A stretch of 64,000 nucleotides of DNA. Origin: a bacterium (GTDB lineage Bacteria; Auribacterota; UBA3054). The notes beneath the pieces are model-generated. The model ran no database searches. It saw nothing but the letters and a program-made list of their open reading frames with translations, and had not been told where the DNA came from. The stretch covers positions 393,962 through 457,961 of the forward strand of contig JAFZXZ010000032.1 in the NCBI GenBank assembly GCA_017616555.1, in the 5' to 3' direction. Of the stretch, positions 41,298 to 50,705 are shown piece by piece. The position numbers and the translations under genes are program-made. Each line of letters opens with the position of its first letter. Positions within the stretch are counted from its first letter, which is position 1.

Positions 41298-42419
41298 ATG
41301 AGCACTGCTCCAAAAAAGAAAAGCAAATTCGGTGACATCCGAATCGGCGGTCAGAAAAAGGCCACTGTTGCTGACATCGCGTTGTTCACGCGTCAGCTGG
41401 CTACGCTTCTCGACGCAGGTCTTCCCCTGGTCAGAAGTATCAGGCTTCTCCAGCAGCAGCAGCCCCCGGGAACCCAGCTGGGCTCCGTTCTGAAAGAAGT
41501 CGTGGCCGGTGTGGAAAGCGGCAAAACCTTCTCGGACTCCCTTTCCAAGTTCCCGAAAGTCTTCGACGCCCTTTTCGTCAACATGGTCAGAGCCGGTGAG
41601 GCCGGCGGCGTTATTGAGACCGTACTTAACCGTCTGGCTGACTTCAGCGAAAAGAGTGAGAAACTGAAAAAGCGCGTGAAAGGCGCCATGACCTATCCTA
41701 TCGTCATTTTGACCATCGCCATGCTGGTCTGCGTGCTCTTGCTGGTCTTCGTCATTCCTAAATTCCAGGGCATGTTCGAACAGCAGGGCAACAAGATGCC
41801 TTGGATCACCCAGACTCTTATCGACCTTTCCCACGGTTTGGTCAATATTTTCAAGAGCCCCATTAAGCTGATTATCGTCGCGGCTGTCATCTTCGTCATC
41901 GTGACGCTCTGGAAAGCCTTCAAGCGTTCCAAAGGCGGCGCCTACATGATCGACCGCTTCCTCATCTCGGCCCCGGTCTTCGGCACCCTGATCAGAAAGT
42001 CCATCATCGCCCGCTTCACCCGTACCTTGGGTACGCTTCTTAACGCCGGCGTTCCCATTCTGCAGGCGCTCGACATCGTGAAAGACGCTGTGGGCAACCT
42101 GGTCGTCGCCAAAGTCATCAACAAGGTGCACGCCTCCATCAAAGAGGGCGGATCCGTTACGGAACCGCTGGCTGAGTCCGGCATCTTCGACGGCATGGTA
42201 ACGGGTATGTTAAGCGTCGGTGAAGAAACCGGCACGATGGCCCCGATGCTTCTCCGTATCGCCGACACTTACGACGACGACGTGGACTCCGCGGTGGACA
42301 GTCTGTCCTCCATTATCGAGCCGTTGCTGATCGTCTTCCTGGCCTTGATCGTCGGTACCATCGTTATCGCGATGTTCCTGCCGATGACCGCCATGTTGAA
42401 AGGCGTCGGCGGCGTCTAA
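41298..42419 (+). CDS. gspF: GspF/PilC-type inner-membrane platform protein
   Basis: 373 residues with two homologous cytoplasmic T2SSF domains. The first starts ALFTRQLATLLDAGLPLVRS and the second FTRTLGTLLNAGVPILQALD. Membrane helices are at about 140-160, 190-210 and near the C terminus (about 335-360), with GTMAPMLLRIADTYDDDVD before the last. Works with the GspE ATPases to add pseudopilins. CGGAGG-type ribosome site before the ATG. A perfect terminator follows. Confidence 0.95.
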   Translation: MSTAPKKKSKFGDIRIGGQKKATVADIALFTRQLATLLDAGLPLVRSIRLLQQQQPPGTQLGSVLKEVVAGVESGKTFSDSLSKFPKVFDALFVNMVRAGEAGGVIETVLNRLADFSEKSEKLKKRVKGAMTYPIVILTIAMLVCVLLLVFVIPKFQGMFEQQGNKMPWITQTLIDLSHGLVNIFKSPIKLIIVAAVIFVIVTLWKAFKRSKGGAYMIDRFLISAPVFGTLIRKSIIARFTRTLGTLLNAGVPILQALDIVKDAVGNLVVAKVINKVHASIKEGGSVTEPLAESGIFDGMVTGMLSVGEETGTMAPMLLRIADTYDDDVDSAVDSLSSIIEPLLIVFLALIVGTIVIAMFLPMTAMLKGVGGV

Positions 42420-42442
42420 TAATTTGGAACCGTTTCGAAATG

Positions 42443-42472
42443 AAAAGGCCGCTCATGTGCGAGCGGCCTTTT
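42443..42472 (+). terminator. Intrinsic terminator after gspF
   Basis: AAAAGGCCGCTC (42443-42454), loop ATGTGC, GAGCGGCCTTTT (42461-42472). Twelve perfect pairs, A/T symmetric, so it could work in both directions. Confidence 0.9.
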
Positions 42473-42493
42473 CTTTGAAGTGAGGAGACTATA

Positions 42494-43690
42494 ATGAAGA
42501 TCAAAATGGCAACGCCCCTTGTGGAGATGGACGGCGATGAGATGACCAGGATCATCTGGAAGCTCATCAAAGACATCATTATCCTGCCCAACATCGAGCT
42601 TAAGAGCGAATACTACGACCTCGGATTGGAAAACAGGGAAAAGACCGGCGACCAGGTCACAATAGACGCCGCGGAGGCTAACAAAAAGTACGGCGTGGCT
42701 GTCAAATGCGCGACCATAACGCCGAACGCCGACCGCGTGAAGGAATATTCGCTTACGAAGATGTGGCCTTCCCCGAACGGCACCATCAGGGCTATACTTG
42801 ACGGCACGGTCTTCAGGACGCCCATCCTCGTCAAAGGTCTCGTTCCGTACGTTCCCAACTGGAAAAAGCCCATAACCATCGCGCGCCATGCCTACGGCGA
42901 CATCTACAAGAACAGTGAGATGATCGTCCCGGCCGGTTCCAGGGCCGAGCTTATAGTGACCGGTCCCGACGGATCTGAAACGCGCCAGCTTATCCATGAA
43001 TTCAAGGGCAGCGGCATCATCCAGGGCGTCCACAACACCGACGCTTCCATCGAAAATTTTGCCAAGACCTGCTTTGAGTTTGCACTTTATAAGAAAGAGG
43101 ACCTCTGGTTCGCCGCCAAGGACACCATCTCGAAAAAATACGATCATCGTTTCAAGGATATCTTCAACGAGATCTTCGCGGCTTCTTACAAAGAGAAATT
43201 CGAAAAGGCCGGGATCACTTTCTTCTATACGCTGATCGACGACGCGGTGGCCCGCGCCATCAGGTCCGAAGGCGGCTTCATATGGGCCTGCAAGAACTAT
43301 GACGGCGACGTCTTCTCCGATCTCATTGCCACGGCTTACGGGAGCCTGGCCATGATGACGTCCGTTCTGGTCTCGCCCAGCGGCGCCTACGAATACGAGG
43401 CGGCCCACGGCACGGTCCAGCGCCACTACTACAAGCATCTCAAGGGCGAAACGACCTCGACCAACTCGGTCGCCACGATCTTCGCCTGGAGCGGAGCGCT
43501 TAGGAAAAGAGGGGAGCTGGACGGCAATACAGAACTGGTCTCCTTCGCCGACAAGCTCGAAGCCGCCACGCTCAAGACTATCGAGGAAGGGTACATGACC
43601 AGGGACCTCTATCTTGTTTCCACGCTTTTGTATAAGCAGGCCCTCAATACCGAGGAGTTCCTTCGTGCGATTGCCGCGCGCCTAGGCTAG
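42494..43690 (+). CDS. icd: NADP-dependent isocitrate dehydrogenase, eukaryotic-type (IDH1/2-like)
   Basis: Oxidative decarboxylation of isocitrate to 2-oxoglutarate in the TCA cycle. 398 residues. The N terminus [67 protein letters not shown] active-site region and [16 protein letters not shown] identify the homodimeric type II subfamily shared with eukaryotes, distinct from E. coli Icd. GAGGAG ribosome site. It stands alone between a terminator and a promoter. Confidence 0.95.
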   Translation: MKIKMATPLVEMDGDEMTRIIWKLIKDIIILPNIELKSEYYDLGLENREKTGDQVTIDAAEANKKYGVAVKCATITPNADRVKEYSLTKMWPSPNGTIRAILDGTVFRTPILVKGLVPYVPNWKKPITIARHAYGDIYKNSEMIVPAGSRAELIVTGPDGSETRQLIHEFKGSGIIQGVHNTDASIENFAKTCFEFALYKKEDLWFAAKDTISKKYDHRFKDIFNEIFAASYKEKFEKAGITFFYTLIDDAVARAIRSEGGFIWACKNYDGDVFSDLIATAYGSLAMMTSVLVSPSGAYEYEAAHGTVQRHYYKHLKGETTSTNSVATIFAWSGALRKRGELDGNTELVSFADKLEAATLKTIEEGYMTRDLYLVSTLLYKQALNTEEFLRAIAARLG

Positions 43691-43692
43691 TC

Positions 43693-43721
43693 TTGACTTT
43701 GAGAGGCGTATCTGATAGCAT
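43693..43721 (+). promoter_or_regulatory. Sigma-70-type promoter upstream of the FtsB-like gene and tRNAs
   Basis: TTGACT (43693-43698), 17 bases, TAGCAT (43716-43721) with a TGa extension at 43713-43715. The -35 box begins two bases after the icd stop. The transcript probably carries the FtsB-like gene and both tRNA-Met genes to the terminator at 44214. Confidence 0.72.
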
Positions 43722-43745
43722 ATTGAAACCATATTTTAAGAGGTT

Positions 43746-44009
43746 ATGCGTTTTATCATCGTACTTCTGGTTCTGACGATCCTTGCGATCTTCGCGATCC
43801 TTACCTTCCAGCCCGCCAGCGTTGAGCTGAGGGAGCTTGAAAAGAAGGAGAAGGAGAAAGCTGCGGAAGCCGCCAGATTGAGGATGGAGAACGAGCAGCT
43901 CAAAAAGGAACTGCACCTCCTCAAATATGACAAATTTTACCTCGAAAAGTTCGCTAGGGAAAATTTCGGACTTAGCAAAACGAACGAGTTGATCTTCAAA
44001 TTCGAATAA
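43746..44009 (+). CDS. FtsB/DivIC-like septum formation initiator
   Basis: 87 residues: a short cytoplasmic start, one membrane helix (about 3-21), then a charged coiled coil (about 27-60, REL-EKKEKEKAAEAARLRMEN pattern) and the family C-terminal segment YLEKFARENFGL. This fits the bitopic division proteins FtsB, DivIC or FtsL, which link septal peptidoglycan synthesis to the divisome. Start chosen because the helix begins at once. Two tRNA genes follow within 100 bases. Confidence 0.85.
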   Translation: MRFIIVLLVLTILAIFAILTFQPASVELRELEKKEKEKAAEAARLRMENEQLKKELHLLKYDKFYLEKFARENFGLSKTNELIFKFE

Positions 44010-44016
44010 CAAGTGC

Positions 44017-44093
<77 letters not shown>

Positions 44094-44103
44094 AAAATAT
44101 TTT

Positions 44104-44180
44104 GGCGGAGTAGCTCAGTTGGTCAGAGCAGCGGAATCATAATCCGCGTGTCGTGGGTTCGACTCCCTCCTCCGCTACCA
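44104..44180 (+). tRNA. Elongator tRNA-Met (CAU)
   Basis: 77 bases with encoded CCA, 10 bases after tRNA-fMet. Acceptor GGCGGAG pairs with CTCCGCT (one G-U). Anticodon loop ATCATAA. The T stem GTGGG/CCCTC has a T-T mismatch. The GGCGGAGTAGCTCAG start is typical of elongator Met. An Ile-CAU (lysidine) tRNA is less likely but not excluded. Confidence 0.88.
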
Positions 44181-44186
44181 AATCTT

Positions 44187-44214
44187 ACGGCGGTCAAATG
44201 ACCGCCGTTTTTTT
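44187..44214 (+). terminator. Intrinsic terminator after the tRNA pair
   Basis: ACGGCGGTC (44187-44195), loop AAAT, GACCGCCGT (44200-44208) and seven T. Nine perfect pairs. The -35 box of the next promoter starts four bases later. Confidence 0.92.
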
Positions 44215-44217
44215 ATC

Positions 44218-44246
44218 TTGACACCCATACCTTATTTCCATAAAAT
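44218..44246 (+). promoter_or_regulatory. Sigma-70-type promoter with perfect -35, leading to a near-leaderless start
   Basis: TTGACA (44218-44223), 17 bases, TAAAAT (44241-44246). Transcription would start at about 44252-44254, only a few bases before the ATG at 44257. Confidence 0.78.
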
Positions 44247-44256
44247 ATTAATAATA

Positions 44257-45300
44257 ATGAAATATTCTAATTCACAGTTCCGTTCGATGCTCATTAGCGA
44301 GCGCACCGACAGGAAGATGCCGCGTCTAAACGCACTGCTCGGCGAGGATGACCGACTGGCCATTCTGATGTACGGCGAGCCCGATCCGGACTCTCTTTCG
44401 GCGGCCTGGGCTCTGAAAGAGCTTGTAAAAGGCCTCGTGGGTAGCGTCGAGATTATTTCACTGGAACCCATAAAGCGCCAGCAGAACCAGCTTTTTGCCC
44501 GCAAATTGAAGATTCCCTTCACGATCCAGCACGAGGTCGCCTGGGACAAATACACGAAATTCGCCCTGGTGGACGCTCAGCCCGACTTTTTCAAGCCGCA
44601 GCTGCCCATCTCCTTCGACATCATAATCGACCATCACCCCAAGAAAGGGAACTACCCCTTCAAATTCTCGGACATAAGGCCCCGCTACGGCTCGACCGCC
44701 ACGATACTTTTGGAATATCTCTTGACCTCCCAAGTGACCGTTGGCAAGAAACTGGCGACGGCCCTCTGCTATGGCTTGAACACCGATACGGACGACCTGG
44801 TCAGGGGCGTATCGCCTCAGGACGTGGCCGCTTTCGGTTATTTGAAGCCCAAGTGCGATTCCCAGCTTCTGCATTCCCTGGAGTTGGCTGAGATCCCCAG
44901 GGCTTATGCGCCGTATTTTACGGAGGCTCTTCAGCTTGTCCAGGCCGGCGGCATGTGTCCCGTGGTCTGCTTCTCGAAACTGCCCTCCGCGGACGTCTGC
45001 GTCCATATAGCCGATTTCCTCTCGCAGTTTACGAACATGAAGTGGGTGGCCGTAGGCGGCATCTGCGACAACACAATGCACGTTGTCATGCGCGAGAGCG
45101 CGATCGGGGCTGACGTGGGCAAAATAGCGAGGGCGAAGCTCTCGAAGTACGGCAGCGCCGGGGGCCACAGGGGCAAATCCAGGGCCGCCATCCCCAAGGC
45201 GGTCGTGGAGGACGCCTTGGGCAAGGAACCCTCCAATACGGCCCTCACAGCATGGCTGAGGGGCATCCTGATATCCAGAACGAAAAAGAGTCTCAAATAA
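44257..45300 (+). CDS. DHH-family phosphoesterase (NrnA-like oligoribonuclease/pAp phosphatase)
   Basis: 347 residues from ATG 44257. Upstream TTG at 44218 is the -35 box, so not the start. N-terminal DHH domain: ILMYGEPDPDSLSAAWAL (in place of the usual GH-x-N-x-D-x-D), FALVDAQPDFF, the DHH signature IIIDHHPKKG, then YGSTATILLEYL. C-terminal DHHA1-like domain ends KLSKYGSAGGHRGKSRA, with the GGH-x-x substrate loop. Likely degrades short RNA oligomers or pAp, or cyclic dinucleotide remnants. The first motif departs from consensus. topA follows 14 bases later. Confidence 0.82.
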   Translation: MKYSNSQFRSMLISERTDRKMPRLNALLGEDDRLAILMYGEPDPDSLSAAWALKELVKGLVGSVEIISLEPIKRQQNQLFARKLKIPFTIQHEVAWDKYTKFALVDAQPDFFKPQLPISFDIIIDHHPKKGNYPFKFSDIRPRYGSTATILLEYLLTSQVTVGKKLATALCYGLNTDTDDLVRGVSPQDVAAFGYLKPKCDSQLLHSLELAEIPRAYAPYFTEALQLVQAGGMCPVVCFSKLPSADVCVHIADFLSQFTNMKWVAVGGICDNTMHVVMRESAIGADVGKIARAKLSKYGSAGGHRGKSRAAIPKAVVEDALGKEPSNTALTAWLRGILISRTKKSLK

Positions 45301-45314
45301 AATTAAGGAGTTCT

Positions 45315-47678
45315 ATGGCAAATCGCGGACTTATAGTCGTTGAGTCGCCTTCCAAAATCAAGACCATCCATCAGATCGTCGGAAACAAATACGTGATCAA
45401 AGCGACGGTCGGCCACATCATGGAGATGCCCAAGTCGCGTCTCGGAGTCGATGTGGAGGACGGGTTCAAAGTTACCTTGAAGCCCTTGCGCGGCAAGAGC
45501 AATGTCATAAGCGACCTGAAAAAGGCCGCATCCGAAGCAGGCGAGATCTATCTGGCCACCGACCCGGATAGGGAAGGGGAAGCCATAGCGGAGCATGTTT
45601 ACAGCATTCTCCCGCACTCCAAGAGGATTCACCGCATCATGTTCAACGCCATCACTCCGTCTGAAATCAACAATGCGCTTGAGAACCCCACGACCATAAA
45701 TCTGAAAAGAGTGGACGCCCAGAAAGCCAGGAGAGCCATAGACAGGCTTATAGGCTATCTGCTCAGCCCGGAAGCCTCCTTCTACATGGGCGAAAAGAAT
45801 TTCTCCGTCGGCCGCGTCCAGAGCCCTGCCGTCGGTCTTATCGTCGAAAGGGAAAGGGAGATCGCTAATTTCCAGCCAGTACCCTATTGGCTCATCAAGG
45901 CTGATTACGAGATAGGCAAGCAAGTCTTCACGGCCCAGCTGAAAAGCGGCCGGGTTGAAAACGAAGCGGAAGCGGACTCGATATTCGAGGCGCTTAAGAA
46001 CGCCAAGGAGCACACCGTCAAAGCGATCGAGAAATCCGAATTCTCGCGCAATCCGATGCCGCCTTTCATCACTTCGACTTTCCAGCGCGCCGCCTTCAGG
46101 GCTTACCACTTTGATCCCAAGTTCGCTATGGAGATCGCCCAGACGCTTTATCAGGGTGTCGAGATCAGGGGCCGCCAGGTCGCTTTGATAACTTATATGC
46201 GAACCGACTCCACCAGGATCTCCAAAGAAGGCATGGACATGGCTCAGAAACAGATCGAGAAGCAGTACGGGGAGCAGTATTACCAGCGCCGCTTCTACAA
46301 GAGCAAAAAAGGCGCCCAGGATGCCCACGAGGCCATTCGCCCGGCACATCCGGAGATCACCCCGGAATCTGTCAAAGACGTGCTTACTGAGCCCTGCTTC
46401 AAGATCTATTCTTTGATCTATAAGCGCTGGCTGGCGTCGCAGATGAAGCCTGCCCTTTACGACAAGACAAAAGCGACGATCATGTCCGACGACGTTGAGA
46501 TGGAAGCGGAAGGTAAGACGCTGAAGTTCGAAGGTTATCTCAAGGCTTACGGCTACGATCTTAGCGAGGAGGAAGAGGACGAAGCCGAATCCGGTCTGCC
46601 GCCCCTCAGCGAGAACGACAAGCTCGCTATGAAAGAGGCCCGCTGCGAAAGGAAAGAAACTCTGCCGCCTCCCCGCTACAACAGCGGAAGTTTGGTCGAG
46701 AAGCTTGAGAAGCTCAACATCGGCCGCCCCTCCACCTACGCCACGATCGTCGATAAGATCAGGGAAAGGCAGTACGTCGAGGAGACGCGCCCCAAGAGGG
46801 AGTTCAAGCCCACGGAAAGAGGCTTCAGGCTCTACGACTACCTGAAGGAAAAACGCCCTCTGGTCATGAACTACGACTACACCGCCGATCTCGAGAAAGA
46901 CCTGGACGAGATCGAGGACGGCGAGAAAGATTATCTGACAGTTATGGACAAGCTGTTCGAGCCGCTGAAGGAAGTCTATTCCAACCAGTCCGGCTTCATG
47001 GTCAGCAAGCCGACCGCCAAGCAGCTCGACATGGCGAGAAGACTGGCGGCTGCCGCCAAACTTGAGATCCCGGAAAGCGCTCTTGTCAACGCCAAGGAAC
47101 TCTCCAAGTGGATCGACGAGACGAAAGACAGCCTCGGCAGCAAACTAGTCCTGCCTCCCAGCGAGAAGCAGCTCTCCTACGCGGAGAAGCTCTCAAATGA
47201 CACCGGAATTCCCATCACCGACGAAATGCGCTTGTCGGCCGAGAAGATCTCCAGTTTCATCGACACGGCCTCCAAGATCCTGGAGCACAAGATGAGAAGC
47301 GCCATGCATCCTATCAGGGTGAACTACGTCATTGACGAAGAGCAGCACACCAAGGAATACGGCGAACTGAACATTATCGACATTATAGACGAGAAAGAGA
47401 AGAAGGCCGTCGGCCTTAAGACCGGCCTCAGTCAGACCACCTGGATCCCCAGGAGCCAGATCGTCTTTCTCTCCGACGACGTCATCACCTTAAAGAGCGA
47501 ATGGGCGCTCCAAAAGTTCATCGAAAAGAAGCCCGACCAGAAAACGTTCGCCAAGGGCGGAAAGGGCAGGGGCGCAAAAGCCAAAGAAGCTCCTGCTGAA
47601 AAAAAGCCCGCGGCGAAAAAAACGACCGCCAAAAAAACAACGGCGAAAAAGACTGCCGCGAAAACTAAGAAAGCATGA
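45315..47678 (+). CDS. topA: DNA topoisomerase I with non-standard C-terminal tail
   Basis: Type IA topoisomerase that relaxes negative supercoils. ATG at 45315, preceded by AAGGAG, gives 787 residues beginning ANRGLIVVESPSKIKTI. TOPRIM acidic motif YLATDPDREGEAIA, active-site Tyr294 in ITYMRTDSTRIS, and NIGRPSTYATI are all present. The usual C-terminal zinc-ribbon cysteines are absent. Instead there are two copies of a PxxKQLxxAxxL...WID/FID repeat (about 580-660), a small domain, and a Lys/Ala-rich tail with AKKTTAKKT repeats, probably DNA-binding. It overlaps the M48 gene by four bases. Confidence 0.95.
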   Translation: MANRGLIVVESPSKIKTIHQIVGNKYVIKATVGHIMEMPKSRLGVDVEDGFKVTLKPLRGKSNVISDLKKAASEAGEIYLATDPDREGEAIAEHVYSILPHSKRIHRIMFNAITPSEINNALENPTTINLKRVDAQKARRAIDRLIGYLLSPEASFYMGEKNFSVGRVQSPAVGLIVEREREIANFQPVPYWLIKADYEIGKQVFTAQLKSGRVENEAEADSIFEALKNAKEHTVKAIEKSEFSRNPMPPFITSTFQRAAFRAYHFDPKFAMEIAQTLYQGVEIRGRQVALITYMRTDSTRISKEGMDMAQKQIEKQYGEQYYQRRFYKSKKGAQDAHEAIRPAHPEITPESVKDVLTEPCFKIYSLIYKRWLASQMKPALYDKTKATIMSDDVEMEAEGKTLKFEGYLKAYGYDLSEEEEDEAESGLPPLSENDKLAMKEARCERKETLPPPRYNSGSLVEKLEKLNIGRPSTYATIVDKIRERQYVEETRPKREFKPTERGFRLYDYLKEKRPLVMNYDYTADLEKDLDEIEDGEKDYLTVMDKLFEPLKEVYSNQSGFMVSKPTAKQLDMARRLAAAAKLEIPESALVNAKELSKWIDETKDSLGSKLVLPPSEKQLSYAEKLSNDTGIPITDEMRLSAEKISSFIDTASKILEHKMRSAMHPIRVNYVIDEEQHTKEYGELNIIDIIDEKEKKAVGLKTGLSQTTWIPRSQIVFLSDDVITLKSEWALQKFIEKKPDQKTFAKGGKGRGAKAKEAPAEKKPAAKKTTAKKTTAKKTAAKTKKA

Positions 47679-48796
47679 ATCCCGAAAGAGCGAAACTAGC
47701 CGAACGCTATGAGTTTTTCCAGAACGTCTTTTTCCTTCTGGATTACATTGTGCTTGGCCTTTTCCTTTTCATTCTCCTCATAGGGGGGAAGGGATCGCTT
47801 TCTCTATCGGTTTGGCACAAGACGGTCGAAGCGGTCAACGGCAATTTCTGGCTCTCGACGCTGCTCTTCATCTTCCTTGTCCAAATCGCTTACCAGCTCA
47901 TCACGTTCCCATATACTTACGCGAAGGATTATCGGCTTGAAAAGATCTTTGGCCTCAGCAACCAGACTTTCGGCGGCTGGCTTTGGGATCTTGTTAAGAG
48001 CACGGTTCTGACGACGCTTCTGCTTTTGGCGGCTCTGCTTTTCTGCTACGCCATGATGCGTTATCTCGGGGAGTGGTGGTTTCTGGCGGCGGGCGCAGGC
48101 TGGATCTTTCTGCAGATAATCTTAGGCATGCTTTTCCCGGTCGTCATCCTTCCGCTTTTCTACAAAAGCGAGGAGATAAAGGAGCATCCCTGCAAGGAGA
48201 GGCTTATTGGTCTGCTTGAAAGCGCGGGGCTAAAGGTGACGGGCCTGTACAGGCTCGACCTCTCGGAGAAGACCAAGAAGGCCAACGCCATGCTCTGCGG
48301 CCTCGGCTCCACCAGGAGAGTGATGATGTCGGACGCCCTCTTGGAGTATCCCGAGGATGAGATCATCGCCATTATGGCCCACGAAGTGGGGCATTACAAA
48401 AGGCGCCACATCTGGAAGCTTGCCGCGCTCCACGCCGCGCTCATCATGCTCGGGCTCTTCCTGCTTTCGAAAGTTTTGGCGCTCTACTGCGCGAAAGCGG
48501 GGATCGATTACAGCGCGGCCGGATCATACCCGGTCTTTTTGCTTTTCTTCTCCCTCTGGCAGCTTGTTACGATGCCAATAACGAACGGCTTTTCCAGGAA
48601 GTGCGAAACGGAAGCCGATCTGTTCGCGCTGCAGTCAACGGGTTTGGGAAGCGCTTTCGCCTCCGCTTTGAGAAGATTGGCGGAGGGGAACCTTGCGGTG
48701 CTCAATGTGCCGCGCATCATCGAGATTTTTCTATACAGTCATCCCGCCACCGGCAAAAGGATAAGGATGGCGGAAAATTGGGAAGGTAAATTATGA
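47675..48796 (+). CDS. M48-family CAAX-protease-like membrane metallopeptidase
   Basis: 373 residues. Ste24/HtpX-like integral membrane zinc protease with about six membrane helices (near 20-40, 70-90, 108-130, 140-165, 250-270, 290-310). Zinc motif HEVGH at 236-240 with the downstream Glu in SRKCETEADLFAL. TYAKDYRLEKIFGLSNQTFGGW matches Ste24. In bacteria, likely quality control of membrane proteins. ATGA overlap with both topA and hisS. Confidence 0.9.
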   Translation: MNPERAKLAERYEFFQNVFFLLDYIVLGLFLFILLIGGKGSLSLSVWHKTVEAVNGNFWLSTLLFIFLVQIAYQLITFPYTYAKDYRLEKIFGLSNQTFGGWLWDLVKSTVLTTLLLLAALLFCYAMMRYLGEWWFLAAGAGWIFLQIILGMLFPVVILPLFYKSEEIKEHPCKERLIGLLESAGLKVTGLYRLDLSEKTKKANAMLCGLGSTRRVMMSDALLEYPEDEIIAIMAHEVGHYKRRHIWKLAALHAALIMLGLFLLSKVLALYCAKAGIDYSAAGSYPVFLLFFSLWQLVTMPITNGFSRKCETEADLFALQSTGLGSAFASALRRLAEGNLAVLNVPRIIEIFLYSHPATGKRIRMAENWEGKL

Positions 48797-50058
48797 ACGA
48801 GATCCAGTCTCTGAGAGGAACGGTAGATATTCTGCCGCCGCAAAGCGCCCTTTGGAACGAAGTGGAACGCAAGGTCAGGGAACACTTCGAGCGCTACGGC
48901 TACGAGAACATCAGAACGCCCATAATCGAGCAGAGCGAGCTTTTTATGCGCTCAATTGGCGAAGACACCGACATCGTGGAAAAGGAGATGTACACCTTCA
49001 CTGACCGCAAGGGGAGAAGCATCACGCTCCGCCCCGAAGGCACGGCCTGCGTAGTTAGGGCGGCCATGCAGCATGAGCTTTTGGGCCAGAAGATCAGGAA
49101 GTTCTACTACATGGGTCCGATGTTCCGCTACGAAAGGCCCCAGGCCGGGCGCCAGCGCCAGTTCCATCAGCTGGGCGTCGAGATGTTCGGAACCTACAGT
49201 CCGCTTGCGGATGCCGAGACGATCTCTATGATGGTGAGACTGTTTGAAATGCTTGGCTTGAAAGGCGTCTCCGTGAACATCAATACGCTGGGCGACAAGG
49301 AAAGCCTGGAAAAATACCGCAGCGTTCTTAGGGAAAGAGCCAGGGCCAACTTCGACAAGTTCTGCCCCGACTGCCAGCGCAGATTGGAGCGCAACGTGCT
49401 TCGTCTTCTGGACTGCAAGGTTCCCACTTGCCAGGAGATCTTCAAGAACGATCTGCCCAGCATCAAGGACTGCCTCTCCGACGAAGCGAAAAAACATTAC
49501 GAGACCGTGCTGCGCGAATTGGACGCCATGGGCATCAGCTACGTTGAGAAGCCCCAATTAGTGAGAGGCCTCGACTACTACACGCACACCATTTTCGAAG
49601 TGACGCACAACTCACTGGGCTCGCAGGACGCCCTGGGCGGCGGCGGACGCTACAACGATCTTGTTGAGAGCATGGGAGGCGCCCCTACGGGCGCCGTAGG
49701 CTTTGCGATAGGCGAGGAAAGGCTTATGATCGCGCTTTCCGCCATCAGAGGGGAAGAGGAGAACGTCTGTTCGACCGACCTCTTCATGGTCTCCATGGAC
49801 GAGGAAGCGATAGGCGAGAACCTTGTTCTGGCCGACGCTCTGCGTACGCTGGGCATCTCCGTCTCCTTGCTGCCGGAGAAAGCTTCCGTCAAATCCCAGT
49901 TCCGCCAGGCCAACGCCTCACAGTCTCCTTACGTTCTGATAAGGGGAGGGGACGAGAGGGCTAAGGGCGTCTGGAACCTCAAGGACATGAAGAACAGCAC
50001 CCAGAAAGAAGTCACCAAGGAAGAAATTCTAGCTTTCTTCAAGGAGATCAAGAAATGA
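48793..50058 (+). CDS. hisS: Histidyl-tRNA synthetase
   Basis: Class II synthetase, 421 residues, normal length. Motif 1 region, motif 2 FRYERPQAGRQRQFHQLGVE, the His-specific LVRGLDYYTHTIFEV, GGGGRYNDLVESMGG and motif 3 AVGFAIGEERL are clear. The C-terminal anticodon-binding domain runs from about 325. Overlaps the genes on both sides by four bases, so it is translated as part of a tight topA-M48-hisS-nitroreductase string. Confidence 0.97.
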   Translation: MNEIQSLRGTVDILPPQSALWNEVERKVREHFERYGYENIRTPIIEQSELFMRSIGEDTDIVEKEMYTFTDRKGRSITLRPEGTACVVRAAMQHELLGQKIRKFYYMGPMFRYERPQAGRQRQFHQLGVEMFGTYSPLADAETISMMVRLFEMLGLKGVSVNINTLGDKESLEKYRSVLRERARANFDKFCPDCQRRLERNVLRLLDCKVPTCQEIFKNDLPSIKDCLSDEAKKHYETVLRELDAMGISYVEKPQLVRGLDYYTHTIFEVTHNSLGSQDALGGGGRYNDLVESMGGAPTGAVGFAIGEERLMIALSAIRGEEENVCSTDLFMVSMDEEAIGENLVLADALRTLGISVSLLPEKASVKSQFRQANASQSPYVLIRGGDERAKGVWNLKDMKNSTQKEVTKEEILAFFKEIKK

Positions 50059-50702
50059 ACAGATCAAGGCTAACCAACATTATCCTGACGACCATACTTG
50101 TCATCGGCGTCGCCATCCTGGTCACCCAGATGCAGAACGCCAAGGAAAAGCGCAACGAGAAAGGCGCTGAATATGAAACGACCGTAGCCGAGATGAAAGC
50201 CGGAGAAAAAGGCGCTATGGACGTCATCTTCTCCAGGAAGAGCGTCAGGCATTACACCGAGCAGGCTGTGGAAGCGGATAAACTGCTGGCGCTTGTCAAA
50301 GCCGGCATGGCCGCGCCGACCGCCATGAACCGTCAGCCCTGGTCCTTCATCATCGTGACTAACATGACGTCTGTCGCGCCGATCAGCGACAAGCCGGGTC
50401 TTATGATGCTTCAGAAAGCCAAGGCGGTCATCCTTGTGCTTGGCAAGAAGGATGAGAAGTTCTGGCAGCAGGACTGCTCGGCCGCCACGGAGAACATTCT
50501 CTTGGCTGCTGAAGCGATGGGCCTGGGCGCCGTCTGGTGCGCCGGATATCCTTTGACGGACCGCACCGACAGCTACAAAGCGCTTTTCAATTACAGCGAC
50601 GAATACGAAGTCCTGTCTTTGATCTCCATCGGTTACCCGACAGGCGAAGACGAGCCCAAGGACAAATACAAAGAGGAAAAGATACACTGGAACCGCTGGT
50701 AA
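50055..50702 (+). CDS. Membrane-anchored nitroreductase-family flavoprotein
   Basis: 215 residues. A single N-terminal helix (about 9-25) precedes a nitroreductase fold: IFSRKSVRHYTEQAVEADKL (the usual R-R/S-S-x-R-x-F/Y start), GMAAPTAMNRQPWSFIIV for FMN binding, AATENILLAAEAMGLGAVWC, and a C-terminal YPTGEDEPKDKY. FMN- and NAD(P)H-dependent reductase, substrate unknown. The N-terminal helix makes it either periplasmic or inner-membrane tethered, uncommon for this family. Confidence 0.85.
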   Translation: MNRSRLTNIILTTILVIGVAILVTQMQNAKEKRNEKGAEYETTVAEMKAGEKGAMDVIFSRKSVRHYTEQAVEADKLLALVKAGMAAPTAMNRQPWSFIIVTNMTSVAPISDKPGLMMLQKAKAVILVLGKKDEKFWQQDCSAATENILLAAEAMGLGAVWCAGYPLTDRTDSYKALFNYSDEYEVLSLISIGYPTGEDEPKDKYKEEKIHWNRW

Positions 50703-50705
50703 GAA

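Noticed and set aside
39783..42131. 782-residue open frame on the minus strand
   Set aside because: It lies antisense to two conserved ATPases and gspF. Long antisense frames arise from the C/G-ending codons here, the translated sequence is rich in His, Asp and Val with no recognisable motif, and no ribosome site was seen.
44104..44180. Second CAU tRNA as tRNA-Ile2 (lysidine type)
   Set aside because: The GGCGGAGTAGCTCAG body matches elongator Met tRNAs better; not fully excluded without comparison of all CAU tRNAs in the genome.
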